A stretch of 64,000 nt of DNA, taken from contig NZ_CP053351.1 of NCBI RefSeq assembly GCF_013394655.1, positions 1,426,001 through 1,490,000 of the forward strand, in the 5' to 3' direction. The stretch comes from Winogradskyella schleiferi. Its GTDB lineage: Bacteria; Bacteroidota; Bacteroidia; Flavobacteriales; Flavobacteriaceae. This document shows, piece by piece, positions 53,730 through 64,000 of the stretch (positions are counted from its first letter, which is position 1; every line of letters begins with the position of its first letter). The position numbers were made by a program, and so were the translations under genes. The notes under the pieces were generated by a model, which did no database searches, was not told where the DNA came from, and saw only the letters and a program-made list of their open reading frames with translations.

Positions 53730-53783
53730 AAGTTCTGTTTGAATTTTTAGCAAGTTATTAAATAAAATTCAGTTTAAAAATCA

Positions 53784-53813
53784 TTGTGAAAGTAATTAAA
53801 GATTGTATCTTTG
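53784..53813 (+). promoter_or_regulatory. Promoter of the SRP RNA gene
   Basis: TTG (53784-53786) and TATCTTTG (53806-53813) are 19 nt apart, the best Bacteroidota-type promoter in the window. Transcription would start 3-5 nt later, matching the 5' end of the RNA. Confidence 0.8.
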
Positions 53814-53815
53814 CC

Positions 53816-53912
53816 ACTGGCAAGTCCTACACAACCAGCTCCTGTTGAATCCTCCAGGGCGGGAACGCAGCAAAGGTAAACGGTCGTAGCGGTGTGATGT
53901 AGGTAGCTTGCC
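53816..53912 (+). ncRNA. ffs: Signal recognition particle RNA (small bacterial type)
   Basis: About 97 nt. GGCAAG (53819-53824) pairs with CTTGCC (53907-53912), TCCTACA pairs with TGTAGG next to it, and the apical domain reads CCAGGGCGGGAACGCAGCA. This is the conserved SRP domain IV: a GGAA tetraloop on a GCG/CGC stem with the asymmetric AGG/AGCA internal loop that binds Ffh M-domain. A run of Ts (53913-53920) ends the gene. The RNA works with Ffh to target nascent membrane proteins. Confidence 0.95.
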
Positions 53913-53933
53913 TTTTTTTTTATCCCATCCTAG

Positions 53934-53950
53934 CCTTCCCCAAGGGAAGG
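53934..53950. repeat. Short palindrome CCTTCCC-CAA-GGGAAGG
   Basis: A 7-bp perfect stem with a 3-nt loop, just downstream of the SRP RNA. It is one of several pyrimidine-purine hairpins in the window (see 11648-11664 and 11713-11731). Confidence 0.6.
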
Positions 53951-54082
53951 AACTCTTACTCGGTTTCCATAAATGCTTACTTAGATTAATATACTTAATC
54001 TCGAACATATTTATTCGATTTTATATTTGGTTTATGCTAATTTTGGAATTTGTATTTTGCAATTGGAAATTTATAAATTATT

Positions 54083-54886
54083 ATGTCTAAAGTTGTATTG
54101 ATCACAGGAGGATCTTCTGGAATAGGAAAATCGGTTGGTGAGTTTCTTCAAGCCAAAGGATTTAAAGTTTATGGTACGAGCAGAAATCCCGAGAATTATC
54201 CAAACAGTAAATTTCAGATTGTAGCTTTAGATGTTACCCAACCAGAAACGATTTCAAATTGTATAGCAGAAATTTTAAAACATGAATCTCAAATAGATGT
54301 TTTGGTGAACAATGCTGGAGCAGGAATAACTGGTCCTATTGAAGAAATTCCAGACGAAGAAATAAAGCGCAATTTTGAAACCAATCTTTTCGGTCCCATA
54401 AATGTTATAAAAGCAGTTTTGCCAACTATGCGTCAACAGAATTCTGGTTTAATAATTAACATTACATCGATTGCTGGTTATATGGGTTTACCATATCGCG
54501 GCATTTATAGTGCAAGTAAAGGTGCGCTGGAACTCATTACCGAAGCTTTTCGAATGGAATTAAAAGGGTTTAATATCCATATGACCAATGTGGCTCCAGG
54601 CGATTTCGCCACTAATATTGCTGCTGGTCGCTATCATGCTCCAGTTTTAAAAGACTCTCCATATAAAACCACTTATGCAAAAACGTTAAGCATGATGGAT
54701 GAACACGTGGATAGTGGAAGTGACCCGAAACAAATGGCAGAAGCAATTTATAAAATCATACAAACGAAGAACCCGAAAATTCATTATAAGGTTGGTGCTT
54801 TTATGCAAAAATTCTCTATTGTCTTAAAACGCATTCTCCCAGATAATGTTTATGAAAAGTTGTTGATGAATCATTATAAGTTGTAG
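54083..54886 (+). CDS. Short-chain dehydrogenase/reductase
   Basis: NAD(P)-dependent SDR of 267 residues. The cofactor motif VLITGGSSGIGKSVGEFL is near residues 4-21, DVLVNNAGAGITG follows, the catalytic Ser lies in INITSIAGYMGL, and the active YxxxK is Y-SASK in GIYSASKGALELITEA. The C-terminal IHMTNVAPGDFAT is typical of classical SDRs. The substrate is unknown. A possible link to lipid or sterol-like ketones is not supported here. It begins about 170 nt after the SRP RNA. Confidence 0.92.
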   Translation: MSKVVLITGGSSGIGKSVGEFLQAKGFKVYGTSRNPENYPNSKFQIVALDVTQPETISNCIAEILKHESQIDVLVNNAGAGITGPIEEIPDEEIKRNFETNLFGPINVIKAVLPTMRQQNSGLIINITSIAGYMGLPYRGIYSASKGALELITEAFRMELKGFNIHMTNVAPGDFATNIAAGRYHAPVLKDSPYKTTYAKTLSMMDEHVDSGSDPKQMAEAIYKIIQTKNPKIHYKVGAFMQKFSIVLKRILPDNVYEKLLMNHYKL

Positions 54887-54930
54887 GACTTGGTACATTA
54901 TTTGTGATGTTAAATTGCAAATAAGCTATT

Positions 54931-55332
54931 ATGAAACTACACTACAGTATTCCTTTAATATTCGGTTTATTATTCTTAGGTTGTGAAAACGGTATCAATT
55001 GCATCATTCCAAAAGAACCAGAACTTCCTAACAAATCATTTCCAATTGCCTCTACAGAAAGTTTTTATTATACCGATTTAAGAGTTGGTATAACTAATGA
55101 GCCAAGGGATGAAGATTATGATTATTATTTTGATGTTAGTGGTTTACCAGTCGGCATGGATTATTTTGTGAATTATAGAACCATAAGTATCGAAGGGACA
55201 CCAGAATTTACAGGAACCTACAGAATCACAATCTACTTGGATGTTGATGGCCCTTTTAGGGAGTATGAAGATGATTCTGATGTATTGTGTAATTATAGTA
55301 CATCTAAAACCTATATTTTAATTGTTGAATAA
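54931..55332 (+). CDS. Small predicted lipoprotein with Ig-like fold
   Basis: Hypothetical protein of 133 residues. The N-terminus MKLHYSIPLIFGLLFLGCEN has a lipobox at Cys18, and a second Cys follows in INCIIPKEPELP. The remaining residues form short strands (GTYRITIYLDVDGPF, YDYYFDVSGLPVG, TISIEGTPEFTG) like a putative-Ig/cadherin module with PEFTGTYRI. The same module occurs in large surface proteins. No function can be given. It starts 44 nt after the SDR stop. Confidence 0.6.
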   Translation: MKLHYSIPLIFGLLFLGCENGINCIIPKEPELPNKSFPIASTESFYYTDLRVGITNEPRDEDYDYYFDVSGLPVGMDYFVNYRTISIEGTPEFTGTYRITIYLDVDGPFREYEDDSDVLCNYSTSKTYILIVE

Positions 55333-55405
55333 CGAAGAGTGTATGTCATTAGCAACATGTCAAAAGATTATGAAAAATCATTTCTATTAATAAGGCTTTA
55401 AGTTG

Positions 55406-55413
55406 TAATTTTG
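55406..55413 (+). promoter_or_regulatory. Candidate -7 box for the transaldolase gene
   Basis: TAATTTTG matches TAnnTTTG and lies 38 nt before the ATG at 55452. No -33 TTG is seen at the usual distance. Confidence 0.3.
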
Positions 55414-55451
55414 CAACAACTAAAAAACACAACAATTCAAAATTACAATAC

Positions 55452-56105
55452 ATGAAATTTTTTATCGATACAGCGAACCTAGAGCAAATTAAAGAAGCTC
55501 AGGATATGGGTATTTTAGATGGTGTGACTACAAACCCATCGTTAATGGCAAAAGAAGGCATTACTGGTACAGACAGTATTATGAAGCATTATGTGGACAT
55601 CTGCAACATTGTTGATGGCGATGTTTCTGCGGAAGTTATTTCTACTGATTTCGATGGTATGGTAAGGGAAGGCGAGGCATTGGCTGAACTTCACGACCAA
55701 ATTGTGATTAAATTACCGATGATTAAAGATGGTATTAAGGCTTGCAAGTATTTTTCGGACAGAGGAATCAAAACAAACGTGACCTTGGTATTTTCTCCAG
55801 GTCAAGCTTTATTGGCGGCAAAAGCCGGTGCAACTTATGTCTCGCCATTTATTGGTCGTTTGGATGATATTTCTACAGATGGCTTAAACCTTATCGCAGA
55901 AATTCGTCATATCTATGATAATTATGCATTTGAAACTCAAATATTAGCTGCTTCTGTGCGTCACACTATGCACGTCATCGATTGTGCAAAACTAGGTGCT
56001 GATGTTATGACAGGACCTTTGAGTTCAATCACGGGATTATTGAAACATCCTTTAACTGATATTGGTTTAGAAAAATTCTTAGCGGATTATAAAAAAGGGA
56101 ACTAA
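55452..56105 (+). CDS. Transaldolase / fructose-6-phosphate aldolase, short TalC/MipB type
   Basis: Class I aldolase of 217 residues. The start [31 protein letters not shown] is highly typical. The Schiff-base lysine is in [13 protein letters not shown] (IKLP), then [32 protein letters not shown] and [13 protein letters not shown]. The family includes both transaldolase and the fructose-6-phosphate aldolase, and the residue that separates them (Gln versus Glu and Tyr versus Phe positions) is not decided from this reading. In Bacteroidota it normally serves the non-oxidative pentose phosphate pathway. Its terminator lies inside the end of the next, convergent gene. Confidence 0.9.
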   Translation: MKFFIDTANLEQIKEAQDMGILDGVTTNPSLMAKEGITGTDSIMKHYVDICNIVDGDVSAEVISTDFDGMVREGEALAELHDQIVIKLPMIKDGIKACKYFSDRGIKTNVTLVFSPGQALLAAKAGATYVSPFIGRLDDISTDGLNLIAEIRHIYDNYAFETQILAASVRHTMHVIDCAKLGADVMTGPLSSITGLLKHPLTDIGLEKFLADYKKGN

Positions 56106-56162
56106 ATTATAGGAGATAAAGAGTTATAAAGTGATTCAGAAATGAAGTCACAATTTAATTAA

Positions 56163-57656
56163 CTATAGATTAAGAGCATCTTGTTTAACAATAAGATGCT
56201 TTTTTTCTAGCAAATTTTGTAATGTTTCGTTGAATTCTGAACTAAAAATATTAACGTTAGGATGCAATATAATTCCATCTTTATTAACAATAATAGCTTT
56301 GTTCAAATAATTCACTGCTAGAGTTTTAAGTGCTTTCTTTGAGTTTTTGAACTTAAACTCATTGATAGTGTTAAAGCTGTAGTTATCAATAATATTTTTC
56401 CAGAATTTATCGTCATTATCATTCACATTTATAGAGATAAAATCCATTTGTGGAAATTGTCGCTTTAATTTATCTACCATATAATGACTGTTGCGATATT
56501 GCGATTTTGAGTTCGATGACCAAAAGTATATAATGGTCGGTTTGGTAATAATTGAAGTTATAAAATGTTCCGTGTCATTGTAATTAACGAGTGCTATATT
56601 AGGCAAAGGGTTTCCCTGACGTAACAATTTCAATGAAGATACCAAATCCTTCATATAAGTTTTGTCTTCCTCGCTAGTCGTTTTTTCCAAATAATGGTCG
56701 AGTAAAGCATTGGCATCTTCCTCAGTATGGTTATAGCTAATAAATTCCCTCGCTTTGTATTTCAGTAAATTATTTTTAATCGTCGGCTCGGTAATTATAC
56801 TATCAATTAAATCGAGTTTAGACTTATTGTAACACATAGCATGTCTATTGAATTTACTATGGTATGGATTGTTTTTGTAATAATCATCAATCGCCAAATT
56901 ATCAATGTGTGAAAATAAAAAACGATTATAAGCAAAGAAGTTGCTCAATTGGCTCGCATTGTAATCAATATCCTTTCTGTGTGCGAAAAAGTCTTCAGGT
57001 AAATCTTTGATATGGATTAATTTATTATTTCCGAAATATGCAAACGGGTAAATTTCCTTATCAGCATAGGTGTTGTAATTTATATTAGCTTCAATAATGG
57101 ATTTAAAAAAATCAGATTCTTCATTACGTTCTAAAAACTTATGAAATTCATCTAATTGATCTTGACGTCTTTCCTCTACAAACGCATTGAAGACCTCTGG
57201 TACCATTCTAGAATATTTTACTAATTTCTTGGCTTCCTTTTCGTTAGATAAATACGTTTTTATAAGATAGTTATTCTTCTTTGCGCCTTCGCCTGTAAAG
57301 ACCAAAGATTCATCAAAATCGTAGGTGTTTAACCTAAACATAAGACTATCGTTAGGTTCTAAAAGCAGCATTTGATATTCGCCGCCATGCGTTATGGAAT
57401 GAAGTCCTGGTTGAAGATTTTCGATTTTGTAAATAAATCGGTTGTCAGCATCTAATGTAATGGAATCAACAATTTTACCCTTATTGTTGTAAAGCAATAA
57501 ATTGTTATTTTTGGGATTGATAATTTCGCCACCAATATAAGCATGTTCACTAGCATTGCTGCCTTTGAACTGACATCCAAAAACAGTTGACATTATTGTA
57601 ACAGCAAATACAATGCGAAGGATAAACATGGGTTTGTTTTGTATTAGTTTAGTCAA
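56163..57656 (-). CDS. Lipoprotein with thioredoxin fold but no CXXC
   Basis: Protein of 497 residues. The signal ends in a lipobox (TVFGC, Cys28). An N-terminal beta domain (about 40-130) and a long helical middle (about 140-340) lead to a TlpA-like thioredoxin domain at about 350-480, with PNIALVNYNDTEHFI and IIYFWSSNSKSQYRNSHY. The usual WCxxC becomes WSSNSKSQ, so both redox cysteines are missing. The domain probably binds or positions substrates rather than acting as an oxidoreductase. Similar proteins are common in Bacteroidota. The gene ends under a terminator of the opposite strand. Confidence 0.8.
   Translation of the reverse strand: MTKLIQNKPMFILRIVFAVTIMSTVFGCQFKGSNASEHAYIGGEIINPKNNNLLLYNNKGKIVDSITLDADNRFIYKIENLQPGLHSITHGGEYQMLLLEPNDSLMFRLNTYDFDESLVFTGEGAKKNNYLIKTYLSNEKEAKKLVKYSRMVPEVFNAFVEERRQDQLDEFHKFLERNEESDFFKSIIEANINYNTYADKEIYPFAYFGNNKLIHIKDLPEDFFAHRKDIDYNASQLSNFFAYNRFLFSHIDNLAIDDYYKNNPYHSKFNRHAMCYNKSKLDLIDSIITEPTIKNNLLKYKAREFISYNHTEEDANALLDHYLEKTTSEEDKTYMKDLVSSLKLLRQGNPLPNIALVNYNDTEHFITSIITKPTIIYFWSSNSKSQYRNSHYMVDKLKRQFPQMDFISINVNDNDDKFWKNIIDNYSFNTINEFKFKNSKKALKTLAVNYLNKAIIVNKDGIILHPNVNIFSSEFNETLQNLLEKKHLIVKQDALNL
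56175..56206 (+). terminator. Terminator of the transaldolase gene inside a convergent gene
   Basis: AGCATCTT (56175-56182) pairs with AAGATGCT (56193-56200), followed by seven Ts on the plus strand. The stem is within the last codons of the minus-strand lipoprotein gene (stop at 56163). Confidence 0.8.
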
Positions 57657-59573
<1,917 letters not shown>

Positions 59574-59596
59574 GCTCTTCACCTTATTTATGAATT

Positions 59597-59635
59597 AAAA
59601 AAATGCTAGTGAATATAAACCCTAGCATTTTTTTT
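59597..59635 (+). terminator. Terminator after the ABC-F gene
   Basis: AAATGCTAG (59601-59609) pairs with CTAGCATTT (59622-59630), followed by Ts. Confidence 0.85.
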
Positions 59636-59716
59636 GGAATGATTTTATAAAAAAATATAATCATTAATTAATATTCTTAAGATGCTTGATATCTTAATTT
59701 TATTGAATATTGCTAA

Positions 59717-59959
59717 CTAAGAAGAAGCTTCCATCTCAGCCTTAACACGATTCACAATGACCATGGCTTTATCTAATTCATCGTTATGCACAAATACTTC
59801 TTGATAACCACTGTTGATTGAACCTTGACCTCCTAATCGTTGTGATTCGCCTTCGTCTTTTATTATGGGAATAATTCCTGTACGCTCTAATTCGTCTCTA
59901 ACTCGGATAGCTAAAATGGAACTACCTTCATAAACTTTTGTATATTCTATCGTGCTCAT
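59717..59959 (-). CDS. DUF2007 small protein
   Basis: Protein of 80 residues. The DUF2007 pattern is visible: YTKVYEGSSILAIRVRDELERTGI, IIKDEGESQRLGGQGS, and a C-terminal helix with DKAMVIVNRVKAE. The family is annotated as putative signal-transducing proteins because of resemblance to ferredoxin-like domains, but no function is proven. It starts far from its neighbours and is probably transcribed alone. Confidence 0.8.
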   Translation of the reverse strand: MSTIEYTKVYEGSSILAIRVRDELERTGIIPIIKDEGESQRLGGQGSINSGYQEVFVHNDELDKAMVIVNRVKAEMEASS

Positions 59960-60079
59960 AATATTAGGATTTAAATGTAATAGTAAGTTACGAAAAACTT
60001 CAGAATGTTACACTATTTTAGGAGGAACTCTTTTCTAAAATTCTTCAATTAACATAAAAACCACATTTCAAAATATATT

Positions 60080-60799
60080 CTAGGCATTAAAATATCTGCT
60101 ATTCCAAATGGCAGTATTAAAATTTTTACCAGTAGCAAACCCATAATAAATCACCATTGCAGCAATACATTTGAACATAAAAAAGAAAATCATTCCTATT
60201 TGTGAATCGGTCATGTTATGGGCAAAAAGGCCATCTGGCACTAAACCTGTAGCAATTAGACTCACCAGAAGTGTGGTAACCAAAAGATTGACGATATTTT
60301 TGAATGGTAACATCAGTAACTTTCTAAAAGGGTGAAGGTCATTTCCCCATTTATGGATTAGATAATAATACCCATTTCCAATAGGTGCAAAAAGTAAAGG
60401 ATCGTCTGCATTTTCTAGTTTGAATAATTTTGAAGGCGCCACAATTTTAAAACCATTGATTTCTGTATTATGGTCTTTTTCCAGTTGCTTTATTTTAGAA
60501 ATGGCTTCATAGGGTAATTCGCCTTTGAAATATTTGGTATCCAAAAACCGAAGTCTATAATCAATGCAAATGGTTTTAATAGCGTCAATGTGATAGATGT
60601 GTTCTGTGGCGAGTAAATCGAATTTAAAATTGTTATCGATGCCGTTGTTGGACGCTGACAAGGTATCTAGAATTCTTTCATCCTTAATGTCATCTTGTTG
60701 AAGTATTTGATGTACTTCGTTAAGAATAAAATCTTCATTGTTTTGGCGCTTTTTGAAACGCCGTAATTTTTCTTCAACATTAGTTTTCTTAAATAGCAT
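60080..60799 (-). CDS. Hypothetical protein with C-terminal membrane region
   Basis: I do not recognise this protein of 239 residues. The first 160 residues are soluble and charged (EEKLRRFKKRQNNEDFILNEVHQIL, IDYRLRFLDTKYFKGELPYEAISKI), and GFKIVAPSKLFKL could be a strand-loop. The last 80 residues hold two membrane helices (NIVNLLVTTLLVSLIATGLV and SQIGMIFFFMFKCIAAMVIYYG) with HKWGNDLHPFRKL just before. The C-terminus ends ATGKNFNTAIWNSRYFNA. It may be an inner-membrane protein with a cytoplasmic regulatory domain. No neighbours indicate a role. Confidence 0.55.
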   Translation of the reverse strand: MLFKKTNVEEKLRRFKKRQNNEDFILNEVHQILQQDDIKDERILDTLSASNNGIDNNFKFDLLATEHIYHIDAIKTICIDYRLRFLDTKYFKGELPYEAISKIKQLEKDHNTEINGFKIVAPSKLFKLENADDPLLFAPIGNGYYYLIHKWGNDLHPFRKLLMLPFKNIVNLLVTTLLVSLIATGLVPDGLFAHNMTDSQIGMIFFFMFKCIAAMVIYYGFATGKNFNTAIWNSRYFNA

Positions 60800-63522
<2,723 letters not shown>

Positions 63523-63544
63523 TTATTTGATTAATAGCAATTAG

Positions 63545-63576
63545 AAAAGGTGATTCAGGAATGGATCACCTTTTTT
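63545..63576 (+). terminator. Terminator after katG
   Basis: AAAAGGTGAT (63545-63554) pairs with ATCACCTTTT (63565-63574) and is followed by Ts. Confidence 0.85.
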
Positions 63577-63826
63577 ATAATTGTTACTAAAAAGAAGTAA
63601 CGGATTCTTTAAAGTTTTCATGCGTGTCTTGTCCTAAAATAGGACTATTTGCCTTCAAGTTCGTGATTATTTTTCCTCAATAAAATCACATAGTAAAAAG
63701 GGTGATAAGATGCTCGTATTAGCCAGCTTTAGCATTTAGTCATACATGTTATTTGTGGGCTTACCTCTTAAGTGAATTTTTGAAAATGAAGAAAAGAGTT
63801 TTTGAAAATTTTTGATATGCTAATCG
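63577..63826. other. Short AT-rich gap with no feature
   Basis: Between the katG terminator and the stop of the AraC-family gene. No gene, promoter or repeat was seen. Confidence 0.3.
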
Positions 63827-64000
63827 TTACTTGTTATATTTTGACGGTAAGACACCATAAGCTTCGTAAAAACATTTTGAAAAATAAGTTGGACTACTGA
63901 AACCAGTTTGATATGCAATTTCAGAAATGTTTGATGTTTGTTTTTCTAATAATTCAAGAGCTTTAATTAATCTATACTCTTTTAAAAAACTAATTGGAGA
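63827..64000 (-). CDS. C-terminal end of an AraC-family transcriptional regulator (partial)
   Basis: The frame enters from the right edge and stops at 63827-63829 (58 residue-codons visible). The readable tail is the AraC double helix-turn-helix: SFLKEYRLIKALELLEKQ, then NISEIAYQTGFSSPTYFSK and CFYEAYGVLPSKY. These match the second HTH, including the GFSSPTYFSKxF signature. It would bind DNA and activate transcription. The sensor part and the start are outside the window. It converges on katG but is not evidently linked to it. Confidence 0.9.
   Translation of the reverse strand, partial: SPISFLKEYRLIKALELLEKQTSNISEIAYQTGFSSPTYFSKCFYEAYGVLPSKYNK

Noticed and set aside
53796-54008. Minus-strand open frame of 70 residues
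   Set aside because: It covers the SRP RNA gene in antisense. The RNA has clear structure and promoter, so the frame is accidental.

Overview
This 64 kb window comes from a low-GC, gene-dense chromosome of the Flavobacteriaceae (Bacteroidota), probably a marine genus of the Winogradskyella/Psychroserpens/Olleya type. The evidence is family content: secreted proteins with C-terminal T9SS sorting domains, DUF5686, DUF3857 and DUF6503 proteins, many short lipoproteins, a bacillithiol-type YtxJ, and a -33/-7 promoter of the Bacteroidota form (TTG, 19 nt, TATCTTTG) in front of the SRP RNA gene. The genus cannot be fixed from the sequence alone. Most of the window is ordinary core genome. I found no phage, insertion sequence, CRISPR array, tRNA, rRNA or recognisable defence system.

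Layout. 1-3 kb: the tail of a probable coaE, an RprX/RprY-like two-component pair and a VanZ-like protein. 3-13 kb, mostly minus strand: K+ channel and miaA, DUF3857 protein, an exonuclease/GIY-YIG protein with no normal start codon, YggS, DUF1015, a four-helix-bundle protein, 3-hydroxyacyl-CoA dehydrogenase and a Gfo/Idh/MocA oxidoreductase. 13-22 kb: pcm, a secreted CocE/NonD hydrolase, small secreted proteins, a DUF5686 outer-membrane protein, smpB, a DUF6503 lipoprotein and a SixA-like phosphatase. 21.8-27.6 kb: deoD and deoC (deoxynucleoside salvage), clpB, ytxJ. 27.6-41 kb: two very large T9SS cargo proteins (3012 and 1151 residues), the first with five nearly identical 76-residue repeats. 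41-50 kb: an RluA-type pseudouridine synthase, fahA and glyA (divergent), an alpha-glucan phosphorylase homologue lacking the PLP lysine, and envelope proteins. 51-57 kb: thioesterase, glutaminyl cyclase, SRP RNA (ffs), SDR enzyme, a transaldolase-family protein and a thioredoxin-fold lipoprotein without its cysteines. 58-64 kb: a YbiT-like ABC-F protein with a decayed second Walker A, DUF2007, katG and the end of an AraC-family regulator.

How the genes work together. Functional groups are small: deoD/deoC for deoxynucleoside breakdown, clpB/smpB/ABC-F/ffs/miaA/pcm for protein synthesis and quality control, katG/ytxJ for oxidative stress, and the large secreted proteins with DUF5686 and DUF3857 for the cell surface. 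Intergenic DNA carries several families of short palindromes and inverted repeats, including a perfect 24-nt inverted repeat upstream of pcm and a GC-rich hairpin framed by 10-bp direct repeats next to yggS. I see no clear new biological system. The points most worth testing are the missing start codon (8066-8068), the Lys-to-Thr change in the phosphorylase, and the repeat block in the giant surface protein.
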